Origin: Anaerolineae bacterium
GTDB taxonomy: Bacteria; Chloroflexota; Anaerolineae; JAFGEY01
Reading direction: 5' to 3'
Assembly: GCA_016929775.1 (NCBI GenBank)
Contig: JAFGIE010000137.1
Span: 1-46,237, forward strand
DNA length: 46,237 bases
In this document: positions 1 through 8,961 of the stretch, in pieces
How positions within the stretch are numbered: position 1 is the stretch's first letter
How the letters are laid out: each line of letters starts with the position of its first letter
Position numbers and translations under genes: made by a program
Notes under the pieces: model-generated
The model's database searches: none
The model's input: the letters and a program-made list of their open reading frames with translations, nothing else
What the model was told of the DNA's origin: nothing

Positions 1-1092
1 CGCGTGCCGATCTCGCCCCGGATCGGCGCCTACCTTGTCGGCTACTATGGCTCGAGCTCGTGGATGCACCACGTGAAGGCAGCGCGCGAGTTCGGATTCG
101 ACGTGATGCTGCCCCTGGGTGGGCCCGTGCCGGCGATGCTGTGGTCGCCGCAGCTGACCTATCGCTGGTTCCCGCCAGAGGTGCGCGTGCGCCAACGGAT
201 CGAGGAGCAAGATGGGAGCGTGACCGTGTGGCGCACGTTCGAGACCCCAGCTGGGACGTTGTCGGACGAGACCTACCTCGCGCCGCCCGGGCGCGAGTAT
301 GGGGTCTCGCCCAGCCCGGTCAAGCGCGAGCACCTGGTCAAGGACGCCGCGGACCTGGAGCGGCTGCGCTACATCCTGCCTGGGCCAGAGACGGTCAACC
401 TGGCGGAGTATCTCGAAACGTCTCGCCTGGTCGGCGAAGCCGGGATCGTCGAAGTGACGGTGAACCCTCCGCTCGATCACTTTCTCGGCGAGGCGCGGGG
501 GATGTCGCAGTTGATGATGGACTACTACTTGGACCGCCCGTTCTTTGACCGCCAGTTCGCGAGCTTCCAGGCGTACAGCCTGGAGCTGCTCAAGGCTACG
601 CTGGAACAGGGCGCGCGCGTGATCTTTGGGACGTGGTACTATGCCTCGATGAGCGCGGGCTGGTCGCCCGCGATTTTCCGCGATTGCTTCGTGCCTCTGA
701 TCCGCGCGCATGCCGACTTGGTGCACGCCTACGACGGGATCTATCACGTATACGACGACGGCAAGATGATGCGTACACTGGGGGACTATGTCGACGCCGG
801 CGCAGATGTCGTGGAGACGCTCACCCCGCCTCCAGTGGGCGATGTGGACTTGGCAGAGGCCAAGCGCCTCTACGGGGAGCGGACGTGCCTGAAGGGTTAC
901 GTCGACCTGCTCTACGTGATCAAGATGGGTACCCCCGACCTGGTGGCGCGCACGGTCCGCGAGGCGATCGAGGTCGCCGCGCCGGGAGGCGGCTTTATCC
1001 TCGGGACCAGCGACTCGATCCGCGAAGGCACGCCGATCGAGAACGTGCGCGCCTACTTTGAAACGGCGCACCGCTACGGCGCGTACGGCTAG
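1..1092 (+). CDS. URO-D-like (uroporphyrinogen decarboxylase family) protein, 5' truncated
   Basis: The reading frame is open to the window edge and begins RVPISPRIG, which resembles the 'PDRVP' segment near the N-terminus of URO-D family proteins. The true start therefore lies upstream and the GTG at 4 is probably not it. About 363 codons are visible. The C-terminal half has the family's TIM-barrel rhythm: HVYDDGKMM, then a DAGADVVETLTPPP segment, then GGGFILGTSDSI, the usual end of a URO-D barrel. Family members are haem-pathway decarboxylases or, more often in clusters like this, corrinoid methyltransferase-like enzymes of unknown substrate. No haem genes are nearby, so a role in haem synthesis is unlikely. 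It converges on the phosphotriesterase-like gene. A second, distant URO-D-like gene lies at 24275-25327. Confidence 0.8.
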   Translation, partial: RVPISPRIGAYLVGYYGSSSWMHHVKAAREFGFDVMLPLGGPVPAMLWSPQLTYRWFPPEVRVRQRIEEQDGSVTVWRTFETPAGTLSDETYLAPPGREYGVSPSPVKREHLVKDAADLERLRYILPGPETVNLAEYLETSRLVGEAGIVEVTVNPPLDHFLGEARGMSQLMMDYYLDRPFFDRQFASFQAYSLELLKATLEQGARVIFGTWYYASMSAGWSPAIFRDCFVPLIRAHADLVHAYDGIYHVYDDGKMMRTLGDYVDAGADVVETLTPPPVGDVDLAEAKRLYGERTCLKGYVDLLYVIKMGTPDLVARTVREAIEVAAPGGGFILGTSDSIREGTPIENVRAYFETAHRYGAYG

Positions 1093-1155
1093 TGGTCCGC
1101 CAGGCGGCATGCCAGAAGGTGCGCCCTGGCTTGGCGATCGCTTCCGAATCCCTCG

Positions 1156-2091
1156 CTAGGAGGGGCGCACGCAGAAGGCGCGCACTGGGTTGGCGTGGGT
1201 CATCAAGGCGATCAGGTCCTCGCCGATGCCCTCCCCGCGAAGGCGGGGCAGAAAGCCGCGGACGAGATAGGTGAAGCCGCGAACTTGGCTCGCGCCGCCG
1301 TCGGGCTCGCCGGGCCTGTACCAGCCGTTGTCGTGCGAAAGCAGGATCCGCTCGGCGAGGCCCGCCTCGATCGCGTCGAGTACGAGACGGACATAGCGGT
1401 CCTCCTCCTCGGGCTTGAGGTTGTCAAAGCCGATGTAGGCCCCGCGCCGGGCAGCCTGCGCGTGATAGCTCACGTCGGCGTGCTGGGCGTGCACCCAGTT
1501 GAACTGCTCTCCGGGGAGTCCCTGTGACGCCAGGATGTCGAGCTGCTCGAGGGCGTGCTGCCCGCTGAGCGGGCCTGAGGTGTGGCTGGCGACGAGGACG
1601 CCCGTTTCGCGAGCAGCGCGCGCCGCGGCGCGTAGGTTGCGCGCCTCATCGGGCGTGATCGCCTCGTTGCTGACGCCCATCTTGATGAACCCCGCGCGGA
1701 CACGCGTGCCCTGTATGCCCTCCGTGAGCTCGGCGATCATCCAGGCGGTGAGCTGTGCGTCGCTCATGGCGAGCGCCTGCGCCGGAATCCACTGCTGGCG
1801 GTAGAGACCGGTGGGCATGATCAGCGCGACGGACGAGGCGCGCGCCAGGGCCTCGATCGCGGCTGCGTTCTGGCCCACGCCGGGCGGCGTGCACTCGATC
1901 AGGGCGCTGACGCCGGCGTCCGAGGCTTCGTCCAGGTAGGGCCCCATGACGCGCACGACGTCGTCCGGATCGGCCTCGCCCTGTCCAGGCTGATCGGGCG
2001 TGCGGAGATCGGTGCACAGGTGCTCGTGGGCAAGGATTAGGCCCAGGCGTTCGCCGTCGACGGGACCGAGTACGGTCTGTAGGTCTGGCAT
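1156..2091 (-). CDS. Phosphotriesterase-like metal-dependent hydrolase
   Basis: A 311-residue amidohydrolase-superfamily protein, close to the usual length of the phosphotriesterase/lactonase family. The binuclear metal site is visible in order: HEH (residues 22-24), a candidate carbamylated lysine in GFIKMG (Lys137), His170 in ASHTSG, His201 or His204 in WVHAQH, and the SHD motif with Asp254. Family members hydrolyse lactones, organophosphates or carboxylate esters with two divalent metals; the substrate here cannot be told. The ATG at 2091 has GGAGGG five bases upstream. It is the last gene of the minus-strand run that includes the carboxylesterase, 60 bases upstream, so the two hydrolases may act on one compound. 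Confidence 0.88.
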   Translation of the reverse strand: MPDLQTVLGPVDGERLGLILAHEHLCTDLRTPDQPGQGEADPDDVVRVMGPYLDEASDAGVSALIECTPPGVGQNAAAIEALARASSVALIMPTGLYRQQWIPAQALAMSDAQLTAWMIAELTEGIQGTRVRAGFIKMGVSNEAITPDEARNLRAAARAARETGVLVASHTSGPLSGQHALEQLDILASQGLPGEQFNWVHAQHADVSYHAQAARRGAYIGFDNLKPEEEDRYVRLVLDAIEAGLAERILLSHDNGWYRPGEPDGGASQVRGFTYLVRGFLPRLRGEGIGEDLIALMTHANPVRAFCVRPS

Positions 2092-2151
2092 TGTGTCCCT
2101 CCGTTCGTGGTTGTGATCTGGCCCTGCCCAGCGTGCGGCGCCGATGGTACG

Positions 2152-3711
2152 CTAGAGCGACCGCACGCGGATGCCGACCCAGGCGAGCCGCTCCTGCTGC
2201 GCGGGATCGCAGACGACGTGGCACTCGCGGTCAAAGACCATCGTCGCACGCTCGTCGGGTACGTAGGCAGGCCAGTCGGGCAGGTCGGCGTGGTTGGGAT
2301 TGCCGTGGCGCGCGAACGCGATCCAGGCAGCGCTCACGCGCGCGGCAAGCGCATGGCACTCGGACAGACCGCCGGTCATCCTCGCCGCACGGTCGACGTT
2401 ATCGAACACAAAGGGCATCTCGAGGGCGTGCGTGGCGCGCAGCCTGCCGTCCAACACGGGCGTACGCCAGGCAAAGAGGTACATGTAGACGGGCGCCCCA
2501 CCGGCGGCGAGCTTGCGCTCGGCGAGCCGGATCGACGCCATGCGCATGACCCAGTCGGACATGATGGCGGCAAAGCGCTCGGCAGGTGCGGCGTCGGGGC
2601 GCGTGTGGCGGTAGACGGCGAGCACGCGTGCCGCCGACCGGCCCACGATCAGCCGGGTCACCACCTGCAGGGCGAGGGAGGAGAGGACTGGGCGCGGCTC
2701 GCTGAACGTGCCCAGCAGGGGGATGTTGCCCATAAAGAGGGTCGCCTCGTCGGCGTTGGTGCCGATCAGGAGGGGTATGTTCGCCGCGGGATGGTCCGGG
2801 GCCAATGTAGGCGGGAAGGGCGGTCGGGGCAGGACGTGCCCGTCGACCACGGGCCCGAGCATGAAGAACGGGTTCCAGCGCGATGCCGCCGCCTGCGCCG
2901 CCAGGAGCTGATCCGTGGACATGGTGTGCAGCCGCGCGAGGTCGGGCGCGCGCACGCCCAGGTGAGCGAGGAGTCGGCGTGCGGTCTTGGCGGCACGCTC
3001 TCGCGACATCGCCTCCAATGCCGGACCGCTCTGCACGATCGCTCGATGGAAGAGCCCGCGGGCGGCGGGCATCGCCATCAGGATGCTGACCTTGCCTCCT
3101 CCGCCCGACTCGCCAAAGAGGGTCACGTTGCCGGGATCGCCGCCGAACGCGGCGATGTTGTCGCGCACCCATTCGAGGGCGGCGACGAGGTCGAGCATAC
3201 CGGCGTTCCCGGCGGCGGCATAGGCGTCGCCGGCGAGGTCACCCAGGTGCAGGTAGCCGAGAGGCCCGAGGCGGTGGTTGACGGTGACGACGACTATGTC
3301 GCCGCGCCGGGCGAGGGCTGCGCCGTCGTACCAGGGGTGACCCGCAGAGCCAGACATGTACGCGCCGCCGTGGCACCAGAACATCACCGGACGGTCCGTG
3401 CAGTCTCCGAGACCTGGGGTCCAGACGTTCAGGACCAGGCAGTCCTCGCTCTCATCCTCCGGCTCTACCGGGCCAAAGAGGGTCGTGATGCGGGGCGTGA
3501 CGTTGAGCACCGGTCCCTTGGGCTGCGGGCAGCGGGGCCCGAGGCGGAGCGCGTCTCGCACGCCGGGCCACGGGGTGGGCGGCGCGGGCGGCATGAAACG
3601 GGCGGGCCCGCCCGTCGGGCCTCCGTAGGGGATGCCCTTGAAGGCATAGATGCCGTCGACCTGCGCGCCGCGCACGCGCCCGGCAGTGGTGTGGACGATG
3701 GGATCGGGCAT
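2152..3711 (-). CDS. Type B carboxylesterase
   Basis: An alpha/beta-hydrolase of 519 residues, the normal size for the bacterial carboxylesterase/para-nitrobenzyl esterase family. It shows the oxyanion segment CHGGAY (about 113-118), the [11 protein letters not shown] block (about 90-99), the nucleophile elbow GESGGGG with Ser202, the acid in [10 protein letters not shown] (about 325) and the catalytic His in [11 protein letters not shown] (about 420). There is no signal peptide, so it should be cytoplasmic. The start is the ATG at 3711 because AAGGAGG sits six bases upstream; the frame remains open further upstream, but without family similarity. A likely own promoter lies at 3775-3803. The elbow has Gly where most relatives have Ala (GESAGG). 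Confidence 0.92.
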   Translation of the reverse strand: MPDPIVHTTAGRVRGAQVDGIYAFKGIPYGGPTGGPARFMPPAPPTPWPGVRDALRLGPRCPQPKGPVLNVTPRITTLFGPVEPEDESEDCLVLNVWTPGLGDCTDRPVMFWCHGGAYMSGSAGHPWYDGAALARRGDIVVVTVNHRLGPLGYLHLGDLAGDAYAAAGNAGMLDLVAALEWVRDNIAAFGGDPGNVTLFGESGGGGKVSILMAMPAARGLFHRAIVQSGPALEAMSRERAAKTARRLLAHLGVRAPDLARLHTMSTDQLLAAQAAASRWNPFFMLGPVVDGHVLPRPPFPPTLAPDHPAANIPLLIGTNADEATLFMGNIPLLGTFSEPRPVLSSLALQVVTRLIVGRSAARVLAVYRHTRPDAAPAERFAAIMSDWVMRMASIRLAERKLAAGGAPVYMYLFAWRTPVLDGRLRATHALEMPFVFDNVDRAARMTGGLSECHALAARVSAAWIAFARHGNPNHADLPDWPAYVPDERATMVFDRECHVVCDPAQQERLAWVGIRVRSL

Positions 3712-3774
3712 GTCAGGCCTCCTTGCGATGGCATGTGGGCGGAGCAATGGGGCGCGAGCACGACTCTCGCTCAG

Positions 3775-3803
3775 ATTGTAGCCCAATCTGCCCCAGCAGA
3801 CAA
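3775..3803 (-). promoter_or_regulatory. Promoter for carboxylesterase with overlapping dyad
   Basis: On the minus strand TTGTCT (3803-3798), a 17-base spacer and TACAAT (3780-3775) form a sigma-70-like promoter. A perfect 7-bp inverted repeat, CAGATTG (3772-3778) and CAATCTG (3784-3790), covers the -10 box and could be an operator. Start of transcription would be near 3768, about 57 bases before the ATG. Confidence 0.6.
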
Positions 3804-3830
3804 CTGGATCCGCCGAGCGCGAGGGTGCCC

Positions 3831-5159
3831 CTATGCCAGCAGGTGCTTCGCCAGGCGCTTCGACAGAGCGACGATAGTCAGCGTCGGCGGCATGCCGAGC
3901 GGCGTGGGGAAGACGCTGGCGTCGCTGGCGTAGAGGCCCTCGATCGCCGTGCGCTGGTTGCGATCCACGATCTCGCCGATCGCGGCAGTGCAGCAGGGAT
4001 GCCCGGACTCGTATGCGCCGCGGAAGATGCTGTCGGGCGCCGCCCCTGCAGCGATCAGGATCTGCCGGTTGATCTCGTAGGCCTCGTCGAGCTTGGCACG
4101 ATCGTGGGTGGTGAGTTCCTTGACGACGGCGCCATCGGCCTTGACCTCGCCGCTCCGCTCGTCGCGGATCTTGGTCATCATGCCGATCATGTGGTCGGCG
4201 TCGACGGCGCGCGACCGGATCAGGGTCTTGAGCTGGTAGCCGAGGGTCTGCCGGGTGGGGGCATCGCCGTCGATGTCACGGATCAGGATGTAGGGGACGT
4301 ACATGTAGGGCGCGGCAAAGAGCGCTCGCTCCGCAATGTGCGCCTCGAGGTAAGTGGCGAGGATGTGCTCTCCCTTCATCCCAACGTCTGGCGTGGTGCC
4401 GTACGTGCCCTGGAAGAGATCGCCGGCGAGGCCCTGGCCCGCTTCCGTGATCCCCGAGCGCTGCAGGATGCGCGGGGTGCCGAGTGCGCCGGCAGAGAGG
4501 GTGACCGTGTGAGCGTGGAACTCGATCCGCTCTCCCCGCGACAGGGCAGCGACGCCCGTGGCGCGCCCGTGGTTGTGCAGCACGCGCTGGACCTCGGTCT
4601 CGAGCCGCATCTCTGCCCCCACGGCGACCGCCTGATCCGCAAACTCGACGGCGCTCCACTTGGCGCCGGTCGGGCAGCCCCACATGCACAGACCACACCC
4701 CTTGCAGCGGGCAAAGTCCACGCACTTGGGAGTGGGCCGCATCTCCCAGCCGACGGACCGCGCGCCTTCGACGATGCGGCGCGTGCCGGGGCCGACGAAC
4801 GCATCTGGCGTGAGCTGCACGCGGAGGTCCTCACGCGCTTCTACGAGCTCAGAGGAGAGGTCGATCTCCCACTCGTCGAGGATCGCCTGCGGTGGGGTGA
4901 CGGCGTTGCCCATGCCGATGTAGGAGGCGCCGCCCAGAACGCGCGGTCGCCCGATCCAGACCCCGCCCGTGGTGCGGAGCAGGCGTCCCTCGTCGCCCAG
5001 GTGGGCGCGCCTGCTTCCCCACAGACCGGTACCGGTCACGCGGGAGCCTGCCTCGAGGAGCAAGACGCGCTGCCCGGCTCTCGCCAGCTCGCGCGCGAGC
5101 GTCGCGCCGCCCGGTCCGGATCCGACGACGATGTGGTCATACGCAGTTGAGCTTGCCAT
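3831..5159 (-). CDS. GMC-family FAD-dependent oxidoreductase
   Basis: A 442-residue oxidoreductase. The N-terminus [20 protein letters not shown] with LLLEAG is the FAD-binding Rossmann motif. The C-terminal GMC signature is present as [13 protein letters not shown], then [11 protein letters not shown] and [14 protein letters not shown]. Residues about 146-162 carry five cysteines ([22 protein letters not shown]) in a CxxCxxCxxxC spacing, as seen in the fatty-alcohol-oxidase-like GMC subfamily. GMC enzymes oxidise alcohols, sugars or sterols. The usual NP of the C-terminal motif is PP here, so one of the two expected active-site residues appears changed. The ATG at 5159 has AGGAGG just upstream; the longer upstream frame is noise. 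It lies 32 bases after a flavoprotein gene, probably co-transcribed. Confidence 0.88.
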   Translation of the reverse strand: MASSTAYDHIVVGSGPGGATLARELARAGQRVLLLEAGSRVTGTGLWGSRRAHLGDEGRLLRTTGGVWIGRPRVLGGASYIGMGNAVTPPQAILDEWEIDLSSELVEAREDLRVQLTPDAFVGPGTRRIVEGARSVGWEMRPTPKCVDFARCKGCGLCMWGCPTGAKWSAVEFADQAVAVGAEMRLETEVQRVLHNHGRATGVAALSRGERIEFHAHTVTLSAGALGTPRILQRSGITEAGQGLAGDLFQGTYGTTPDVGMKGEHILATYLEAHIAERALFAAPYMYVPYILIRDIDGDAPTRQTLGYQLKTLIRSRAVDADHMIGMMTKIRDERSGEVKADGAVVKELTTHDRAKLDEAYEINRQILIAAGAAPDSIFRGAYESGHPCCTAAIGEIVDRNQRTAIEGLYASDASVFPTPLGMPPTLTIVALSKRLAKHLLA

Positions 5160-5191
5160 AGCTCCTCCTCTGCGCTTGTCCCCTGAGCGCG

Positions 5192-5917
5192 CTATGCATC
5201 GGCTGCGCGGCGGTTCACGCGGTCCAACGCCGCGTTGAGCGCGTGCTGGTAGGCCTCGCGCGAGATGAGGGGGCGGGCGACCGCTTCCAGCGTGGCGTCG
5301 GCGACCGAACCGTCGCAGATCAACTCCTCGCCCGCCTGGCGGAGCGCCGCGCAGACCGCCTGTCCCTCCTCGGTCACCTCTCCGTCTCGGCGCATGAGGT
5401 CCGCATGCGGCCTGAGCACCGCGCCGGCAAAGGGGACGCTGCCGACCTCGGCGAATTCCTGCGCGATGCGCACGACTGTGGACGCGTTTTCCCGCTCCCA
5501 CCACCCGCCGGTGCACACGAGCGCGATCCGGGCGATGTGCACGCCCTCACGAAAACGGGCGCGGGTGCGGCCCTCGCGCGTCACGAGGCGGGGCTCGGCG
5601 AGCGGACAGAGCCTGTTCATGAGGTTCTGCATCTCCCCGGGCAGGGGGATGTAGACCGGGGTGGCGAGGACCAAGAGATCGGCCTCGCAGAGCCGGGGGT
5701 AGAGGGCACGCATGTCATCCTTGATGTAGCACTCGCCCGGTCTGCGGTACCAGCAGCGCAACTCGCCGGTGCAGGCGCGGATGTCGAGCTGCGCGACGTG
5801 CACCATGTCGACCTCTGCGCCGGCATCCGCCATGCCGGCGACAAAGTGTGCGAGCACAAACCCGGTGTTGCCCTTGTCCGCGTTTGGGCTGCCATTCACG
5901 ACGATCGCTTTGGTCAT
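5192..5917 (-). CDS. Flavodoxin-fold NAD(P)H-dependent FMN reductase / iron-sulfur flavoprotein-like
   Basis: A 241-residue flavoprotein. The N-terminus KAIVVNGSPNADKGNTG is the FMN phosphate-binding loop of the NADPH-dependent FMN reductase family. The segment RACTGELRCWYRRPGECYIKDDM matches the family's Cys-containing loop followed by the KDDM helix start, and LLVLATPVYIPLPGEMQNLMNR is the usual second flavin-contacting loop. Members reduce FMN or quinones or pass electrons to partner enzymes. The ATG at 5917 is chosen because GGAGG lies five bases before it; an in-frame GTG at 5929 lacks a site. It sits between the nitroreductase and the GMC oxidoreductase in the redox run. Confidence 0.85.
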   Translation of the reverse strand: MTKAIVVNGSPNADKGNTGFVLAHFVAGMADAGAEVDMVHVAQLDIRACTGELRCWYRRPGECYIKDDMRALYPRLCEADLLVLATPVYIPLPGEMQNLMNRLCPLAEPRLVTREGRTRARFREGVHIARIALVCTGGWWERENASTVVRIAQEFAEVGSVPFAGAVLRPHADLMRRDGEVTEEGQAVCAALRQAGEELICDGSVADATLEAVARPLISREAYQHALNAALDRVNRRAADA

Positions 5918-6026
5918 AGCGTCCTCCACTCTCGCACGGACTGCCTAGAGATGCAGCGCAATCCAAGAAGGGCCGAACGGCTCCCCTCGAGGAGTCTCCG
6001 CTCGCTCCAGGCGCACCAACCGGGCG

Positions 6027-6599
6027 CTAGCCGAGGATCAGCTCGTCCAGCGAGCGCTTGGGCACGTGGTGCACGTCCTGCTCGTCGCGCCAGTAATCGT
6101 GGTTGCCGTCGGGGGGCATGTCCTCGAGGACGACCTTTTCCGCCGGCTTGCCCAGGGCGAGGACAAGCAGGATCTCGTAGCGCTCCGGGATCGCCAGCGC
6201 AGCGCGCAGACCCGGACGGTCGAGCGCGCCGACCATGCACCCGCCAAAGCCCATCTCGGTCGCGCCGAGCATGATCGACTGTGCGGCGATCCCGTGGTCG
6301 CAGCCAAAGCCCTTGCTGATCTGGGTGTCGCCCAGGATGACGATGTAGGCGGTCGGGCGCTCGCCCTCGGCTGGGCCACCCCAGTTCTTGAGCGCGCCCG
6401 CCCAGCGGGTGTAGGGAAAGATACGGGCGTTGGTCTCGGCGTCGGCGCTGAGCAGGTACTTGAGCGGCTGCCGGTTGGCGGCGGAGGCGGAGCAGCGCGC
6501 CAGGTCGATCAGCGCGCGCAAGGCCTCGCGGTCGAGCGTGGGCGTGGGCGCGAAGCGGCGGTAACTCCGCGTGCGGAGCACGAGGTCTCGATGGGACAT
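6027..6599 (-). CDS. Nitroreductase family protein
   Basis: A 190-residue FMN-dependent nitroreductase-fold protein. It begins with the typical RTRSYRRFAPTPTL, followed by ARCSASAANRQPLKYLL, in which the SAANRQP segment is the FMN/substrate loop. GCDHGIAAQSIMLGATEMGFGGCMVGA is the conserved dimer-interface helix, and LVLALGKPAEKV is the C-terminal strand. Members reduce nitro groups, enones or flavins. The ATG at 6599 has GGAG seven bases upstream. It follows the epimerase gene by 28 bases. The substrate is unknown; linked flavoproteins suggest it serves a multi-step reductive pathway. Confidence 0.9.
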   Translation of the reverse strand: MSHRDLVLRTRSYRRFAPTPTLDREALRALIDLARCSASAANRQPLKYLLSADAETNARIFPYTRWAGALKNWGGPAEGERPTAYIVILGDTQISKGFGCDHGIAAQSIMLGATEMGFGGCMVGALDRPGLRAALAIPERYEILLVLALGKPAEKVVLEDMPPDGNHDYWRDEQDVHHVPKRSLDELILG

Positions 6600-6627
6600 G
6601 TGCGCTCTCCTTCTTGATGCGCCTCGA

Positions 6628-7626
6628 CTACCAGTCGAGGATCGAATACGCTGGTTCGAACCCGAGCAGGGCGCGCGCGGCGTCGATGCTGACCAGGGTC
6701 TGCGCGCCCACGAGCGGCTGCGCGCGCGCCGCGACGTCCGGGAAAAAGACGCGCGCCAAGAGCTCACTCTCCAAGCCGGCAAAGTTGCGGCTGTCGTTGA
6801 CGTAGAGGGGGTGGCAGCCCTGGTAGTCGCCGAGAAGGGCCTGCTCGATCGCTTGCGCCGAGTCGCGCGAATCGACGCTCGTCCAAAAGTTGTTGCGCGC
6901 AAAGACCAACGCCGCATCGGGAAGGTCCATGCCATAGTCCTGCAGCCTGCCCTCCCAGGTCCGCTGGCGACGCATCTCTTCCGCGCGCGTCAGGATCTGG
7001 CGGACGCGCTCCTGCTGCGCGGCGGGCGGGAGTTCGAGCACGGAGAGCGTGTCGGCGCGTGCACGCGCCACGAAGCGGCCCAACAGGGTCTCGCTCTCTT
7101 CTGTGACCTCGTATACGGCGGGCAGGCGGAGGCAGACGCCAGAGATGCCCTCTCGACGCCAGAAATAGTGCGCCGTGGCTTCCAGCACCTGTTTGGAGAA
7201 GGAGTACGGATCGGTGGTGCAGGTGGGGTGCTGCTCGTCGATCGGCAGGTAGCGCAGCGGAAAATCGCGAGCGCCAAAGTAGTAGCCGAGGGCGTTGATC
7301 GAGCTGGCGGACACGACGCGCGCGATCCCCTCGTCGGCGGCGGCACGGTAGACGTTGTACGTGCCGGTGCAGTTGACGCGAAAGATCTCCTGCCCGGGCG
7401 CCATGGAGGGATGGCGGATCGCGGCGAGGTGGACGATCGCGTCCACGCCGCGGACCTGCTCGCGCAGCAGGCCAAAGTCGGTCACGTCGCAGGCGCGGTA
7501 CTCGGCCCCGTCGACGTGGAGCCCCGGGGTGCGCCCGACGACGCGCACGCGGTGCCCATGCTGGACGAGGCGTTGGACGGCGGCGCGCCCGACGTCGCCC
7601 ATGCCTCCGGTCACGAGAACGTGCAT
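6628..7626 (-). CDS. NAD-dependent epimerase/dehydratase (SDR), copy 1
   Basis: An extended short-chain dehydrogenase of 332 residues. It has the NAD-binding motif VTGGMGDVG at the N-terminus, DAIVHLAAIRHPS, the serine-bearing VSASSINALGY and the catalytic YSFSK. These are the features of sugar-nucleotide epimerases, dehydratases and related enzymes. It is clearly paralogous to the gene just upstream (7682-8713): the two share the order and wording of motifs throughout, including NVYRAAADEGI, the HPLYVNDS tail and the LVSIDxARAxLGFEPA end. The ATG at 7626 follows GGGAGGG. The substrate cannot be told; sugar metabolism is only one option because no glycosyltransferase is nearby. Confidence 0.9.
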   Translation of the reverse strand: MHVLVTGGMGDVGRAAVQRLVQHGHRVRVVGRTPGLHVDGAEYRACDVTDFGLLREQVRGVDAIVHLAAIRHPSMAPGQEIFRVNCTGTYNVYRAAADEGIARVVSASSINALGYYFGARDFPLRYLPIDEQHPTCTTDPYSFSKQVLEATAHYFWRREGISGVCLRLPAVYEVTEESETLLGRFVARARADTLSVLELPPAAQQERVRQILTRAEEMRRQRTWEGRLQDYGMDLPDAALVFARNNFWTSVDSRDSAQAIEQALLGDYQGCHPLYVNDSRNFAGLESELLARVFFPDVAARAQPLVGAQTLVSIDAARALLGFEPAYSILDW

Positions 7627-7681
7627 GTGAGTACCCTCCCTCGTTGGCGATCCGCTCCCAGGCGCCGTGCGGCGCCGGTCG

Positions 7682-8713
7682 TCAGTCAAACCACTCGCGG
7701 GCCGAGTGCGCGGGCTCAAAGCCGAGCACGGCGCGCGCCCGGTCGATGCTGACCAGGGTCTCGGTGCCCTGCAAGGGGTGCGCGCGCCCCTCGACCTCGG
7801 GAAAGAAGACCTGGACGAGTGTCTCCGAGTCGATCCCGGCGGCGTTGTGGCTGTCGTTAACGTACAGGGGGTGGCTGCCCGTGTACTCGGCGAGCAGGCC
7901 CGCCTCGAAGGCCTGCGCCGAGTCGCGGGCGTCGATGCTCGCCCAAAAGTTGCTGCGCCCAAAGCCGCCCCACAGGAGGGCCATGTCCGGGTCGTCGCGC
8001 AGCGCCGCCCAACGCCGGTGCATTTCTTCGCGCGGCATGGGCATGGATCGCTCAGGGCGTGAGGCGTCGAACCGCGCGATCGCCGCGCGCACGCGCGCGC
8101 GCCGCTCGCCCTCGGGCGCCGACATCAGCGCCTCAAAGGCCTGCCGGAAATGGCCCATGAAGCCGCGCATGCGCTCAAAGCGCTCCGCGTCGAACTCGTA
8201 CACGCCTGGCAGGCGCAGGTTGACGCTCGAGATCCCCTCGCGCCGCCAAAAGTAGTCGCCGATCTGTTCCACCACTTCCTTGGAGAAGGAGTACGAGTCG
8301 GTGGTGTAGCTCGGGTGATCCTCGTCGATCGGGAAGTACTGGATCGGGAAGCTCACGCGCCCATAGTTGTAACCCAGGGCGTTGATCGAACTGGCGCTCG
8401 CGAGCTTGGGGATGCCCTCGTCGGCGGCGGCGCGGTAGACGTTGTACGTGCCGCTGCAGTTGACGCGAAAGACCTCCTGTCCGGGGGCGCCTCCCGGGTA
8501 GGGGATCGCGGCGAGGTGGACGATGCCCTCCATGCCCCGGACGTGCTCGCGCAGGGCAGGGAAGTCTGTGATGTCGCACTGCTTGTAGGTCGCGCCCTCG
8601 ACCTGCAAGTCGGGGCGCCTCCCGATCACGGTCACCTGGTGACCGTTCTCAACGAGCCGCCACACCGCCGCGCGCCCGACATTGCCTGTTCCTCCGGTGA
8701 CGAGAACCTTCAT
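7682..8713 (-). CDS. NAD-dependent epimerase/dehydratase (SDR), copy 2
   Basis: A 343-residue extended SDR. It starts MKVLVTGGTGNVGRAAVW, with the Rossmann TGGTGNVG, then GIVHLAAIPYPG, SASSINALGYNYG and the catalytic YSFSK tetrad segment. It is the paralogue of the next gene downstream (6628-7626) and probably arose with it by tandem duplication; this copy is 11 residues longer through the central MRGFMGHFRQAFEALM region. It is the first gene of a seven-gene minus-strand run, with a promoter at 8762-8790. The ATG at 8713 has GGAGGG close upstream. Keeping two copies suggests different substrates or consecutive steps. Confidence 0.9.
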   Translation of the reverse strand: MKVLVTGGTGNVGRAAVWRLVENGHQVTVIGRRPDLQVEGATYKQCDITDFPALREHVRGMEGIVHLAAIPYPGGAPGQEVFRVNCSGTYNVYRAAADEGIPKLASASSINALGYNYGRVSFPIQYFPIDEDHPSYTTDSYSFSKEVVEQIGDYFWRREGISSVNLRLPGVYEFDAERFERMRGFMGHFRQAFEALMSAPEGERRARVRAAIARFDASRPERSMPMPREEMHRRWAALRDDPDMALLWGGFGRSNFWASIDARDSAQAFEAGLLAEYTGSHPLYVNDSHNAAGIDSETLVQVFFPEVEGRAHPLQGTETLVSIDRARAVLGFEPAHSAREWFD

Positions 8714-8761
8714 ACGCCCTCCAAGTGGCTGTGATGTATCGCGGGGAGTGGGATGTGCTTG

Positions 8762-8790
8762 AGGATACTACACAAGGGAAGGGATGTCAA
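8762..8790 (-). promoter_or_regulatory. Sigma-70-like promoter for the minus-strand redox run
   Basis: Minus strand TTGACA (8790-8785), 17 bases, TATCCT (8767-8762). Transcription would begin near 8755, about 40 bases before the epimerase ATG. It is back to back with the promoter of the TIR-WD40 gene. Confidence 0.7.
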
Positions 8791-8851
8791 GGAAGCTGGC
8801 GGAGGGGCGGCGAACTGGGCGGTGTGCCGAGCGCCGACGCACCTCCATTGC

Positions 8852-8893
8852 GGCATGGACAGCAAGCCTGCCTCGTGGTAGAATGTCCATGCC
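8852..8893 (+). promoter_or_regulatory. Promoter of TIR-WD40 gene inside a 10-bp inverted repeat
   Basis: TGGACA (8856-8861), a 17-base spacer and TAGAAT (8879-8884) form a promoter reading toward the GTG at 8962. A perfect inverted repeat, GGCATGGACA (8852-8861) and TGTCCATGCC (8884-8893), places one arm over the -35 box and the other directly after the -10 box. The half-sites are about three helical turns apart, as expected for a dimeric repressor bound on one face of the DNA. Confidence 0.6.
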
Positions 8894-8961
8894 TGCCGGT
8901 CCCGCGCGCCCACGTGGTGGGTGGGGCAGGACCCGGGAGCGTAGTGCAAGGAGAGTGCGCT

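Noticed and set aside
2107..3933. 608-codon plus-strand frame, and similar long frames at 3723-5150, 6571-7752 and 17420-18592
   Set aside because: These are opposite-strand shadows of genes with clear catalytic motifs. They are low-complexity, Arg/Gly/Asp-rich and without family similarity.
6651..6662. GGTTCGAACCC, like the T-arm of a tRNA
   Set aside because: It lies inside the epimerase coding sequence (the GFEPA segment). No acceptor stem or anticodon arm surrounds it.
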